From the NCBI GenBank assembly GCA_964564165.1, contig CAZLZZ010000053.1, forward strand, positions 1-18,968: DNA of 18,968 nt, read 5' to 3'. The notes below the pieces were generated by a model that was not told where the DNA came from, ran no database searches, and saw only the letters and a list, made by a program, of their open reading frames with translations. This DNA is from NORP309 sp964564165 (GTDB lineage: Bacteria; Pseudomonadota; Gammaproteobacteria; Xanthomonadales; Marinicellaceae). Of this stretch, positions 6,588 through 15,300 are shown piece by piece; position 1 is the first letter of the stretch, and each line of letters begins with the position of its first letter. Both the position numbers and the translations under genes were made by a program.

Positions 6588-7832
6588 ATGCTAATTCCAT
6601 CTATTGACCTACTAGACGGCAAAGCCGTACAACTACAACAAGGACAAGCCGATAAAAAAATTATCGAATGCGAAGATGTCTTTGCCTTGCTAGAAGAATT
6701 TTCTCTGTATGGAGAAGTAACAATTATTGACCTGGATGCTGCCATGGGAACAGGCAGTAATCAGGCATTAATTGAGCAAATGCTGCGCAAAAAAAAGTGC
6801 CGAGTGGGTGGCGGTATTCGCAATCTAAAAATCGCTAAAGCCTACTTGGCTGCTGGCGCGACAAAAATCATTCTTGGCACTTCAGCAAACAATGACTTTG
6901 TTAAGAAGCTTCCCAAGAATTCCCTTATTTTTGCCATTGATGCCAAAGGCGATTACCTCACCACGCATGGGTGGCAAAAAACTGCCGATGCCAGAATCAC
7001 AGACATTATTCCCAAATTGGCTAAAAGCTGTAGTGAATTTCTTTATACTCAGGTCAAAAACGAAGGCATGATGGGCGGCATTGATAAACAACGTATCGAA
7101 CAAGTTATTAAGGCATCGCCTGTTGCCCTAACCGTTGCTGGTGGCATTTCCAGCTACCAAGATTTGCAATGGATAAACAACAAGGGTGCTAACTCACAAA
7201 TTGGCATGGCCATTTATTCAGGAGCAATGCAACTCGATAAGGCTTTTTTGTCCTTGGTTGATTTCAACAAAATGGATTTAATCCCCACCATTGTGCAAGA
7301 CGCAAAAACACAAAAAGTATTGATGATGGCATATTCAAATAAAGAGTCACTACAATTGGCACTATCGCAAAGAACAGGCACTTATTTTTCTCGCTCCCGC
7401 CAAGAGTTATGGACAAAAGGTTTGACTAGCGGTAACACCCAAAAGCTTGTTCATGTTGATATCGATTGCGATGGCGATACGCTATTGTTTCAAGTCGAAC
7501 AAGAGGGCAATGCCTGTCACTTTGGGCGTTACAGTTGTTTTACCAGTCAAACAAAGGATTACTCACTCAATTATTTGGATGAAATATTTGAATCACGTTT
7601 GGCCCAGGTTAATGACAAACCATCATTCACCCAGAGATTGTTTTCAGACAAAAATTTGCAGACTGAAAAACTCGAAGAAGAATGCCAAGAGTTAATAGAA
7701 GCCACCGATCACAACCATGTTCGTTGGGAGGCAGCTGATTTGTTGTTTTTTACCTTGGCTATGGCAAAATCCAAAGGCGTGAGTATCAAAGAAATTGTCA
7801 ATGATTTAAGGAGCCGCAACGATGAACGGTAA
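6588..7832 (+). CDS. hisA-hisIE: HisA isomerase fused to HisIE (cyclohydrolase/pyrophosphohydrolase)
   Basis: This single 414-residue frame joins three activities. Residues 1-222 are HisA (ProFAR isomerase, step 4): IPSIDLLDG with Asp7, RVGGGIR (72-78), FAIDAKGD with Asp118, and VAGGISS (183-189). Residues about 226-318 are HisI (phosphoribosyl-AMP cyclohydrolase, step 3): WTKGLTSGN (275-283), the metal motif DCDGD (293-297), and Cys310/Cys317 in ACHFGRYSCF. Residues about 346-412 are HisE (phosphoribosyl-ATP pyrophosphohydrolase, step 2): KLEEECQEL (361-369) and EAADLLFF (381-388). The HisA-HisI linker is only a few residues. In HisA the loop usually carrying the catalytic acid (RDG) reads NEG, with Glu159 replacing Asp. 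It overlaps hisD by 11 bases. HisIE alone is common; the added HisA is not an arrangement I know as usual. Confidence 0.94.
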   Translation: MLIPSIDLLDGKAVQLQQGQADKKIIECEDVFALLEEFSLYGEVTIIDLDAAMGTGSNQALIEQMLRKKKCRVGGGIRNLKIAKAYLAAGATKIILGTSANNDFVKKLPKNSLIFAIDAKGDYLTTHGWQKTADARITDIIPKLAKSCSEFLYTQVKNEGMMGGIDKQRIEQVIKASPVALTVAGGISSYQDLQWINNKGANSQIGMAIYSGAMQLDKAFLSLVDFNKMDLIPTIVQDAKTQKVLMMAYSNKESLQLALSQRTGTYFSRSRQELWTKGLTSGNTQKLVHVDIDCDGDTLLFQVEQEGNACHFGRYSCFTSQTKDYSLNYLDEIFESRLAQVNDKPSFTQRLFSDKNLQTEKLEEECQELIEATDHNHVRWEAADLLFFTLAMAKSKGVSIKEIVNDLRSRNDER

Positions 7833-9045
7833 TATTATCAAAGCCAATGATTTTAAAAGAGCCAAACTAAAAAACAACCAACAAATCGAAAGTACAGTAT
7901 CCAAAATATTGACCGATATTCGCATCAATGGAGATACTGCCGTGAATAAATGGAGCCAAAAAATAGATGGGCAACCCGGACAGCTCATATCATTGAAGCC
8001 ATTTGAAGAATACGATTTAGAACGTAAATTGGCACAAGCCATTCAAATTGCCTACAAGCGCATCAAAGCTTTTTGCCAGTTTCAAGCCAAAGACCTTAAC
8101 AATGACACATTTAACGACGGTTTCGGCGATTTTGGGTACGTTTATCAACCCATAGAACGTATCGGGGCTTATATTCCAGGCGGACGATTCCCGTTAATTT
8201 CCACCTCTTTAATGACCATAACACCGGCAAAAGTGGCAGGCTGCACTGATATTGTTGCCTGCTCACCATCCATTCACCCGGCATTATTGGCAGCGGCATC
8301 ATTGGCGGGAGCAACCAAGTTTTTACACTTGGGCGGTGCGCAAGCTATCGGTGCTTTGAGTTATGGCTATGGTGAAATAAAAGCCGTAAGTATGATAGTT
8401 GGTCCAGGCAATGCCTATGTTAATTATGCCAAAGCACAAGTGCAACACCGCACTAAAATAGACACTTTGGCCGGGCCAAGTGAGCTGATGATTTATGCTG
8501 AAAACCTGCAAAACCCCGAATGGATAATGTATGATGCATTGGCTCAAGCCGAACATGATCCCAATGCGATTTCATGGGTTGTCAGCACATCACAACAACT
8601 GTTAGAAAATCTTTACACCTGTACAAACGCAAGTATAGCGGGCAAATCCTTGGTTGAAAACAAACAAATTATATTTATTCAAGCCGAAAACCAATCCCGG
8701 GCGATTAAATTAATCAATGATTGCGCACCCGAACATTTGCTGGTAACAGGCACCGATTTCGACCTGTCATTATTTAACAACTACGGTTCATTATTTATCG
8801 GTGAAAACTCCGCCGTGGCATTTGGCGATTACTGTGCAGGTCCCAATCACACCTTGCCGACCAATGGCAATGCTAAAAATTCAGGAGGATTAAGCGTACA
8901 CCAGTTTTTGAAAGTTTTATCTAGCCAAAAAGTGAATGATAAAGGCCGCGTTGAATTGGCAAAAGTTTCCAGTATTTTAGCCAAAGCCGAAGGTTTAGGG
9001 TTTCATCAGAAAAGTGTAGAAGTGAGGAATAATACATTTGAATGA
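7822..9045 (+). CDS. hisD: Histidinol dehydrogenase
   Basis: HisD oxidises histidinol to histidine in two NAD-dependent steps, the end of the pathway. At 407 residues it is slightly shorter than the usual 430 or so. Visible signatures are IERIGAYIPGGRFPLISTSLM (111-131), GPGNAYV (194-200), DTLAGPSELMIY (214-225), zinc ligands Gln242 and His245 in AQAEHDP, Asp336 in FGDYCAGPNHTLPT, His395 near the C-terminus, and the catalytic Glu304-His305 in APEHLL. A strong AAGGAG (7808-7813) precedes the ATG, which overlaps the end of the hisA-hisIE frame. HisD is the last gene here, whereas enterobacteria place it second. Confidence 0.97.
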   Translation: MNGNIIKANDFKRAKLKNNQQIESTVSKILTDIRINGDTAVNKWSQKIDGQPGQLISLKPFEEYDLERKLAQAIQIAYKRIKAFCQFQAKDLNNDTFNDGFGDFGYVYQPIERIGAYIPGGRFPLISTSLMTITPAKVAGCTDIVACSPSIHPALLAAASLAGATKFLHLGGAQAIGALSYGYGEIKAVSMIVGPGNAYVNYAKAQVQHRTKIDTLAGPSELMIYAENLQNPEWIMYDALAQAEHDPNAISWVVSTSQQLLENLYTCTNASIAGKSLVENKQIIFIQAENQSRAIKLINDCAPEHLLVTGTDFDLSLFNNYGSLFIGENSAVAFGDYCAGPNHTLPTNGNAKNSGGLSVHQFLKVLSSQKVNDKGRVELAKVSSILAKAEGLGFHQKSVEVRNNTFE

Positions 9046-9113
9046 TACAAGGTTGGCGTTGAGGCACGAAACCCAACAATAAACCATCGGCAATCACTTT
9101 AAATTTACCGCAA

Positions 9114-9132
9114 ATATCATTTGAAATGATAT
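9114..9132. repeat. AT-rich perfect inverted repeat
   Basis: ATATCATTT-G-AAATGATAT is a 9+1+9 palindrome in the gap between hisD and argS. There is no T-tract after it. It could be a protein-binding operator or one edge of the repeat that follows at 9147. Confidence 0.45.
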
Positions 9133-9146
9133 GAATTTCACAATAG

Positions 9147-9166
9147 ATTCCCGCCTTCGCGGGAAT
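9147..9166. repeat. dRS3-like REP hairpin
   Basis: ATTCCCGC-CTTC-GCGGGAAT is an 8-bp perfect stem followed by GACG. It fits the ATTCCC-N8-GGGAAT pattern of neisserial dRS3 and similar dispersed repeats seen in many proteobacteria. It may act as a transcription barrier or mRNA stabiliser between the his operon and argS, but no T-tract follows. The rest of the 242-base gap shows nothing firm; TTAATAC/TAAAAT stretches at 9234-9255 may hold the argS promoter. Confidence 0.6.
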
Positions 9167-9287
9167 GACGGGGCAAGTAGTTGCAAATATTTATGCTTTA
9201 TTCGCGCGTATGAGCCCTGTTTTTATGATTTCTTAATACTAAGTTTGTTAAAATCAACGCTTTAGTACAACTACTCAATATTAAGGC

Positions 9288-11075
9288 ATGATCAAACACT
9301 TACAAGAACTACTGGAAAAAGCAGTTGAAGATTTACAGAGAAAAGGAATTTTCCCAAAGGATTTAGCTACGAACATATCCTTTGAGCGCACCCGCAGCAA
9401 AGATCATGGTGATTTTGCCACCAATATGGCATTAACTTTAGCAAAACCCTTGGCTAAACCCCCTCGCGACATTGCTCAATTGATTGTCGATGAGCTGATT
9501 GAATCATCGCATGTTGCCAAAGTAGAAATTGCAGGCCCTGGCTTTCTCAATTTCTTTTTAACCGAACATTGTCGCCGCCAAGTGATTAAACAAGTGCTAA
9601 AGCAAGGCGATAAATTTGGAGACAATAAATTTGGAAAAGACAAAAAAATTACCGTAGAATTTGTTTCCGCCAACCCGACAGGACCGCTGCACGTAGGTCA
9701 CGGTCGTGGCGCAGCCTATGGCGCATCGTTGTCCAATATTCTAGAAAAAAGTGGCTACCAAGTTCAACGAGAATACTACGTGAATGACAATGGTAGACAA
9801 ATGGACATTTTGGCGGCATCGGTTTGGTTGCGCTATTTGGAACTGTGTGGCGAAAAGGTGGTGTTTCCTGATAATGGTTATCAAGGCGAATATATTGTTG
9901 ATATTGCCAGAATTGTGCGCAAAAAATATGGCGATAAGTTTGTTTTCAACAACCAACAAATCTATGAAGCCGTACCAGCCGATGAAAAAGACGGTGGTAA
10001 CAAAGAAACACATATTGATGGATTGGTAACCAATGCCAAACACTTGTTGGGCAAAGAGAATTACAAAAAAGTATTCAAAATAGCCTTAAAAAACATACTG
10101 TCAGGGATTAAACAAGATTTAGAAAAGTTCAATGTGAGTTTTGATTCGTGGTTCTCTGAAAAACAATTGCACGATGAGGATACCATTGATCGAGCACTGG
10201 CAAAGCTTAAAGACAAGGGTTACCTCTATGAAAAAGATGGGGCTTTGTGGTTTATGGCGACCCATTTTGGCGATGAAAAAGACCGAGTAGTTACCCGTGA
10301 AAATGGACAAAAGACCTATTTTGCCTCGGACATTGCTTATTTACTGAATAAATTTGAAAGAGGCTATCAAGGAGCTTTGTATGTTTTTGGGGCTGATCAT
10401 CATGGTTATATCGCACGATTAAAAGCCGCTGCCAAAGGCATGGGCATCAATCCGCAAGACATTGAGATTGTATTGACTCAATTTGCCAATTTGATTGAAC
10501 GCGGCGAAAAAGTACAAATGGGCACACGTTCGGGGAAATTTGTCACATTGTCACAACTGGTCGATGATGTGGGTGTTGATGCGGCGCGTTTTTTCTATGT
10601 AATGCGCAGTCATGACCAGCACCTTGACTTTGATTTAGACCTGGCTAAATCACAGAGCAGTGATAATCCTGTTTACTATATCCAATATGCACATGCCAGA
10701 ATTTGCAGTATTTTTGAGAAACTAGAACAGCAAGCCAGGTACCACAATGTAGAGATTGGCAATGCAGGTTTAAGTCTACTGGTCACAGATCAAGAACAAG
10801 ACTTATTGCGAGCAATTGCTTCATATCCAGAGGTGATGACCGCTGCTGCAAGAACCCGTTCACCCCATTTATTGGCAAACTATTTAAGAGAATTGGCACA
10901 AAATTACCACAGTTATTACAATGCCGATCAAGTGGGTGTTGATGATGAAAATCTAAGGAATGCTCGATTAAACTTGTCTTTGGCAACAAAAATTATACTG
11001 GCAAATGGCCTGAATTTATTGGGTGCTTCAGCGCCTACTTCAATGTTTTCTGAAGACATAAAAGAACAAGTATAG
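9288..11075 (+). CDS. argS: Arginyl-tRNA synthetase
   Basis: This class I enzyme charges tRNA-Arg with arginine in the cytosol. The 595-residue length is typical. An N-terminal additional domain (about 1-110, with HGDFATNMALTLAK) is followed by the catalytic core: VEFVSANPTGPLHVGHGRGA with HVGH at 135-138, YVNDNGRQM, and FASDIAYLLNKFERG. The KMSKS position is the family's variant MGTRSGKFVTL. The C-terminal anticodon-binding domain (about residues 460-595) includes YYIQYAHARICSI. A short AAGG lies very close to the ATG, so the ribosome site is poor. The SPOR gene begins two bases after the stop, an arrangement also known in pseudomonads. Confidence 0.97.
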   Translation: MIKHLQELLEKAVEDLQRKGIFPKDLATNISFERTRSKDHGDFATNMALTLAKPLAKPPRDIAQLIVDELIESSHVAKVEIAGPGFLNFFLTEHCRRQVIKQVLKQGDKFGDNKFGKDKKITVEFVSANPTGPLHVGHGRGAAYGASLSNILEKSGYQVQREYYVNDNGRQMDILAASVWLRYLELCGEKVVFPDNGYQGEYIVDIARIVRKKYGDKFVFNNQQIYEAVPADEKDGGNKETHIDGLVTNAKHLLGKENYKKVFKIALKNILSGIKQDLEKFNVSFDSWFSEKQLHDEDTIDRALAKLKDKGYLYEKDGALWFMATHFGDEKDRVVTRENGQKTYFASDIAYLLNKFERGYQGALYVFGADHHGYIARLKAAAKGMGINPQDIEIVLTQFANLIERGEKVQMGTRSGKFVTLSQLVDDVGVDAARFFYVMRSHDQHLDFDLDLAKSQSSDNPVYYIQYAHARICSIFEKLEQQARYHNVEIGNAGLSLLVTDQEQDLLRAIASYPEVMTAAARTRSPHLLANYLRELAQNYHSYYNADQVGVDDENLRNARLNLSLATKIILANGLNLLGASAPTSMFSEDIKEQV

Positions 11076-11077
11076 AC

Positions 11078-11659
11078 ATGACTACTAAAAAGACAAGCAG
11101 AAAAAAAACCCAAAGAAAAATAGCAGGCCGTAGCACTGTAAAACGCAGAACACCTGGGTGGATTATCATGCTTTCAGGCATGTTAATCGGCTTGTTGTTT
11201 GCTGCTTTGGTTTACGTCAATGGCTGGGTTCCTAAACCAGAGCTAGAAAAAAATGTGCCTGTTGCTCAACAAAACCCAACCCACAAAAACAATGCGACTG
11301 AAGACCAAAGTGTAGATTTGAGCATAGTAAGTACGGAGCCTTTTTATTTTTATGAAACCTTACCTGGTATGGAAGTGGTTATTGATGAAAAAGACATCAA
11401 TCAAGCCCAAAATCGACAGCCAAAATCTTACCTGATACAATTGGGCGCATTTAGAAACATAAAAGATGCCGAATCATTAAAAGCACAAGTGGCCTTTATT
11501 GGTTATACTGCAGAGATACACAATGTGACCGATGTCAACCAAGTACAATGGCATCGCGTTAGATTAGGGCCCTATGACAGCGGCAGAAAAGCCGATGTGA
11601 TAAAAAGAAAAATGCAATCCAATGGATTTAATGCACTTATTTTAGAGGACAACACATAA
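11078..11659 (+). CDS. FtsN-like SPOR-domain membrane protein
   Basis: The 193-residue protein has a short, very basic cytoplasmic tail (residues 1-27), one membrane helix (about 28-46, IIMLSGMLIGLLFAALVYV), a periplasmic linker, and a C-terminal SPOR domain (about 116-191) starting KSYLIQLGAF and ending near LILED. SPOR domains bind denuded peptidoglycan glycan strands at the division site. This topology and the position after argS match FtsN-like proteins of gammaproteobacteria. FtsN activates septal wall synthesis, but the essential FtsN segment is too short to confirm by eye, so other SPOR proteins remain possible. Confidence 0.88.
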   Translation: MTTKKTSRKKTQRKIAGRSTVKRRTPGWIIMLSGMLIGLLFAALVYVNGWVPKPELEKNVPVAQQNPTHKNNATEDQSVDLSIVSTEPFYFYETLPGMEVVIDEKDINQAQNRQPKSYLIQLGAFRNIKDAESLKAQVAFIGYTAEIHNVTDVNQVQWHRVRLGPYDSGRKADVIKRKMQSNGFNALILEDNT

Positions 11660-11676
11660 CTAGAGGTTTAATTAAC

Positions 11677-14600
11677 ATGAGAATTATTGCACTATTATTG
11701 ATTGCCAGCACACAGTTGCTAGCGAAATTACCGTCACTGGATGTGATGCACGAGTTGCCTGCTATTGATGTGGCTTTAGAAATGAGCAAATCGTTGCAAA
11801 ATACCAACAAAGCACAGCCTTTACAATTTGCCCTTCCGACTAAGGTCAGCGATGTATTTGTAAAAAAAGGAGCTGGTAAGGGCGGTCAGTGGGACCAATT
11901 AAAAGACGGTTCATGGGTATGGCGGTTTGAAGTTTATGCGCAAAATGCTTTGTCTTTAGATTTTGGATTGTTGGATTTTTATATGCCTCCCACTGCACAA
12001 TTGTCTTTTTATGACCAAACTGGGGAGTTGGTTAAGGGCCCTTTTACCGATCAGAAAAACAAACCCCACAAACAATTGTGGCCAGGCACTATTATTGGTG
12101 ACAATGTAACCGTCGAGTTACGTGTCGCTGATAAATACAAACGCTTTGTTTCTTTTTCAATCAAGAATATTAACCGTGGTTTTCGCAGTATTTGGGATGA
12201 TGTGGATTTCATACCTAAAAAGGGACAACAAAAATTTTGGGTAGACAAAACTGATTTGGTAACTGTTAAAAGTGGCAGTTGTAATGTGGATGTTATTTGT
12301 GATGATGGTGATGGGTGGCGTAATCAAATACGATCTGTTGCTAGATATATCATTAGTGGGTCAGGTTTATGTACTGGTCAAATGATTAATAATACTGCCA
12401 ATGATGGCAAACCTTTGTTTTTAACCGCTGACCATTGTGGGTTTAATAGTTCTAATGCTGCATCTATCAACATTTGGTGGAACTATGAGTCCAATCAATG
12501 TAGAGCACCGGGTTCAAGTGCCAGTGGTGCAGCAATAACCACTTCTGGATTTAACAACACCCAATCTGGTTCAACTTTTCTTGCAGGTTATGAACTCAGT
12601 GATTTTGCAATATTAGAATTGGATGATTTACCAAGTGTCAGTTATCAAGTGTTTTATACGGGCTGGGACAGGCGTGATGTTGCACCTTTTTCAGCCACAA
12701 GCATTCATCACCCAAGTGGCCATGCCAAACGCATAAGTATAGAAAACGACTCAACATCAATAACGGGTATTGGATCTTCAGTTCCTGGTTTGATGTCACA
12801 TATAAGAGTTGAAGACTGGGACGTTGGTACCACAGAAGGGGGGTCTTCTGGTTCGGGGTTGTGGAACAGTGATAAACTGCTGGTTGGTCAATTACACGGT
12901 GGAACAGCTGCGTGCGGCAATGATGATCCAGACTGGTATGGACGTTTATACCAGTCGTGGGAAGGCGGAGGAACAGCCAGCTCTCGATTAAAAGACTGGC
13001 TTGATCCAGGCAATACTGGGGTTGAAACTTTACAGGGTCTTGGCGAGTGTAGCCCGATGACTGTCACCATTACTCACAGTAGCAACAGCGAAGAAGTGGG
13101 GATTTTACAAAATTTTTCAGCAGCAGTCACTGGCGGCGTTGCCCCATACCAATTCAGTTGGGATGTCAATGCCGATGGCAACAGTGATGGCAACAATAAT
13201 GCTATCTCTGCAACCTATTCTCAACAGTTTATCGACAACGTTAGGGTAGGAATTACCGATGCCGATGGTTGTACAAGTGGTGCGAGTCAAGCAGTGGTGA
13301 TTCAGGCCCCTGAAATCAATTTGCTGAATCAAGGCTCTGTACCTGCGCAAGTTTGTGGCAACAATGACAGTTTTATTGATCCAGGTGAGCGCTGGCAAGT
13401 TCCTGTTTCTATTCAAAACAATGGATTTGTTTATGCGACCAATGCTTATGCAGTCTTTACAAAAAATGCGGCTTCTGGTGGATTTGAAGAGACCGCCAGT
13501 GACAGTTTTGGCAATTCACTGGGATTCTGTGACAAACAATTTATTGACATATCAGGAACAGGCACCGATCTTAATTTGATTGCAGTTTCTCCTGGCTTCC
13601 CTGCGACCGATGATGGTGTTGCTGAGGTTGCTCTGACTCAACCGTTTAATTTATATGGGCAAACCATCAGTAACTTATATTTAAGCACCAATGGCTATAT
13701 TTCCATAGATCCGAATGAAGATGGTTCAGATTTCGATAATGACTGTCCTTTGCCTGCAACGCCAAACCAAGGCTCTACTATGGCAAGAATCATTCCTTTA
13801 CACAATGACTTGATTGTACAAAACATTTATCATCAACATTTCACCAGTTGCCCTAGAGCAGCCAACCCTAATCAAGATTTGTCTTGTGATGTGTTTATGT
13901 ACAGCGGTGTTGATATATTTAATTCAAGCGCCCCTTCCTTTAATTTTGAAGCCATTTTGTATCCAGAGATAAGTCTCTGGGTGTATCAATATGAAGGAAA
14001 CAGTATCGATCCGGCTTCAACAATCGGTTTACAAAACAACAATGCAACCGATGGCGCCCATTATTCTTGCAATAGCCCTAGCCCAATTAATGCTCAAGAA
14101 GCAGTATGTATTTATCACAAAAATTTCCCAGATTCGTCTGGTGGAGATGTCAGCAAGTTTTATCTAGAAACACCTGTAATTGCATTGGGTGATATGCCGG
14201 TTTCAGAACAACGCACTGATTCAATTGTATTTAGTGTTGATGTAAGTGCCGAGTGTGGCTCTCCCATTGGTATAGATATGCAGGCAGCTGTTTATGAATC
14301 GGGTTTTAATCAAGATGACATGCCTGTTTTATCAGCGCAATTGGGCAACAATGGTTCTTGTTCGGTGGTTAATAGTTGCTCTGCCAATGGCAACAACAGT
14401 ATCCAACCCACCAATGGGTTGTGGTTTAACAGCAACCGCTCCGGAAATGGCAATGATATGTACTTTTTGGACAGTGGATTGACTTATGTTCAGTACACTG
14501 CATTAGAAGACCGCTCGCCAATTTGGTATATCACCGGTGCTGATAGTTATTACCAAAACAATCAAGCCTACAATGATTTAACCAAGCATGAGTACAATGG

Positions 14601-15126
14601 TCCGTTTTTAACATCAACGCAAACCATTACCCAAGTGGGCGAGTCGCACACAACCTTGATTGATGCCAATACTGCGGTACAAACCCGAACCATTAATGGC
14701 GAATTCAGCGCCGATTTAATCCAGTTATTTATATTTGGCAGTACTGTTACGCCGGAACAAAGAACTGGCTTGTGGTTTAACCCTGCTGAATCCGGATGGG
14801 GAGCTACCATTGGTACTCAGGGCGATACAGAAGTGGTGGTTAATTATTTATTCGACAACTCTGGGCAACCTTATTGGGTGTTAGGATCTGGCAACAATGC
14901 AGATGTAGAAGACATTGGCATGAGTTATTTCAATGCATTTTGCCCGCATTGTCCAGTTACGCCATTGGCAATTGAAGCGGTTGGCAGTGTGAGGATTAAT
15001 TATGACAGTTCAAACGCTTCCGCAACTTTAGAAAACATGAATGTTGAAATTGAAAATGAACAGCATAACGGGCAATGGAATAGAACTAATTTACCCTTGT
15101 CCTTATTGACTCCAGCGCTTGACTGA
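11677..15126 (+). CDS. Large secreted lysyl endopeptidase-like serine protease
   Basis: The 1149-residue preproprotein starts with a signal peptide (1 to about 16, ending LLA) and a propeptide (about 17-199). Next is a trypsin-fold domain (about 200-455) very like Achromobacter Lys-C: GSCNVDVIC, His253 in LTADHCGF, Asp309 in LSDFAILEL, Ser391 in GGSSGSGLW, GQLHGG (404-409), and Asp419 where Lys-C has its lysine-specificity Asp. A PKD-like domain follows (about 458-545). A long beta-rich region (about 546-895) includes DPGERW (568-573) and LYLSTNGYISI (668-678). Two C-terminal repeats begin with GLWFN (914 and 1031), the second as GLWFNPAESGWG. I infer an exported Lys-specific protease with C-terminal sorting or binding modules. 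AGAGG precedes the ATG, 17 bases after the SPOR gene, so readthrough is possible. Confidence 0.9.
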   Translation: MRIIALLLIASTQLLAKLPSLDVMHELPAIDVALEMSKSLQNTNKAQPLQFALPTKVSDVFVKKGAGKGGQWDQLKDGSWVWRFEVYAQNALSLDFGLLDFYMPPTAQLSFYDQTGELVKGPFTDQKNKPHKQLWPGTIIGDNVTVELRVADKYKRFVSFSIKNINRGFRSIWDDVDFIPKKGQQKFWVDKTDLVTVKSGSCNVDVICDDGDGWRNQIRSVARYIISGSGLCTGQMINNTANDGKPLFLTADHCGFNSSNAASINIWWNYESNQCRAPGSSASGAAITTSGFNNTQSGSTFLAGYELSDFAILELDDLPSVSYQVFYTGWDRRDVAPFSATSIHHPSGHAKRISIENDSTSITGIGSSVPGLMSHIRVEDWDVGTTEGGSSGSGLWNSDKLLVGQLHGGTAACGNDDPDWYGRLYQSWEGGGTASSRLKDWLDPGNTGVETLQGLGECSPMTVTITHSSNSEEVGILQNFSAAVTGGVAPYQFSWDVNADGNSDGNNNAISATYSQQFIDNVRVGITDADGCTSGASQAVVIQAPEINLLNQGSVPAQVCGNNDSFIDPGERWQVPVSIQNNGFVYATNAYAVFTKNAASGGFEETASDSFGNSLGFCDKQFIDISGTGTDLNLIAVSPGFPATDDGVAEVALTQPFNLYGQTISNLYLSTNGYISIDPNEDGSDFDNDCPLPATPNQGSTMARIIPLHNDLIVQNIYHQHFTSCPRAANPNQDLSCDVFMYSGVDIFNSSAPSFNFEAILYPEISLWVYQYEGNSIDPASTIGLQNNNATDGAHYSCNSPSPINAQEAVCIYHKNFPDSSGGDVSKFYLETPVIALGDMPVSEQRTDSIVFSVDVSAECGSPIGIDMQAAVYESGFNQDDMPVLSAQLGNNGSCSVVNSCSANGNNSIQPTNGLWFNSNRSGNGNDMYFLDSGLTYVQYTALEDRSPIWYITGADSYYQNNQAYNDLTKHEYNGPFLTSTQTITQVGESHTTLIDANTAVQTRTINGEFSADLIQLFIFGSTVTPEQRTGLWFNPAESGWGATIGTQGDTEVVVNYLFDNSGQPYWVLGSGNNADVEDIGMSYFNAFCPHCPVTPLAIEAVGSVRINYDSSNASATLENMNVEIENEQHNGQWNRTNLPLSLLTPALD

Positions 15127-15138
15127 TATTTCTCAACG

Positions 15139-15162
15139 ACTATGGGCTTCATCGTCCATAGT
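15139..15162 (+). terminator. Possible terminator after the protease gene
   Basis: ACTATGG (15139-15145) and CCATAGT (15156-15162) form a 7-bp stem with a 10-base loop, followed by AATTTTAG. It starts 13 bases after the stop codon at 15126. The short T-run makes it a weak terminator candidate. Confidence 0.4.
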
Positions 15163-15177
15163 AATTTTAGAACGATA

Positions 15178-15226
15178 GGCCCTGTAAAGCTTTTTTAAAA
15201 CTACCGGAACCGCGACTTTAGTCGTG
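15178..15226 (+). repeat. REP-like palindromic repeat, copy 2
   Basis: GGCCCTG (15178-15184), an AGCTTTTTTAAAACT run (15188-15202) and CGCGACT-TT-AGTCGTG (15211-15226) repeat, in the same order and orientation, the parts of the element between hisH and hisF. The palindrome here has a TT centre instead of AA and one G-T pair. It lies between the converging protease and ligase genes. Confidence 0.55.
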
Positions 15227-15251
15227 CCCAAACAACTAGACTAGCAGCATT

Positions 15252-15285
15252 AGAGTGCCCCGATTTCATGTAAAGCGGGCATTCT
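15252..15285. repeat. Inverted repeat between convergent genes
   Basis: AGAGTGCCC (15252-15260) and GGGCATTCT (15277-15285) pair over nine positions with one G-T wobble. No clear T-tract follows on either strand. It may form a bidirectional hairpin ending the converging transcripts, the minus-strand gene stopping at 15301. Confidence 0.35.
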
Positions 15286-15300
15286 CACTTTGGTCTTGCA

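Noticed and set aside
9741..10043. Overlapping frames on both strands inside argS
   Set aside because: Shadows of a clearly conserved synthetase.
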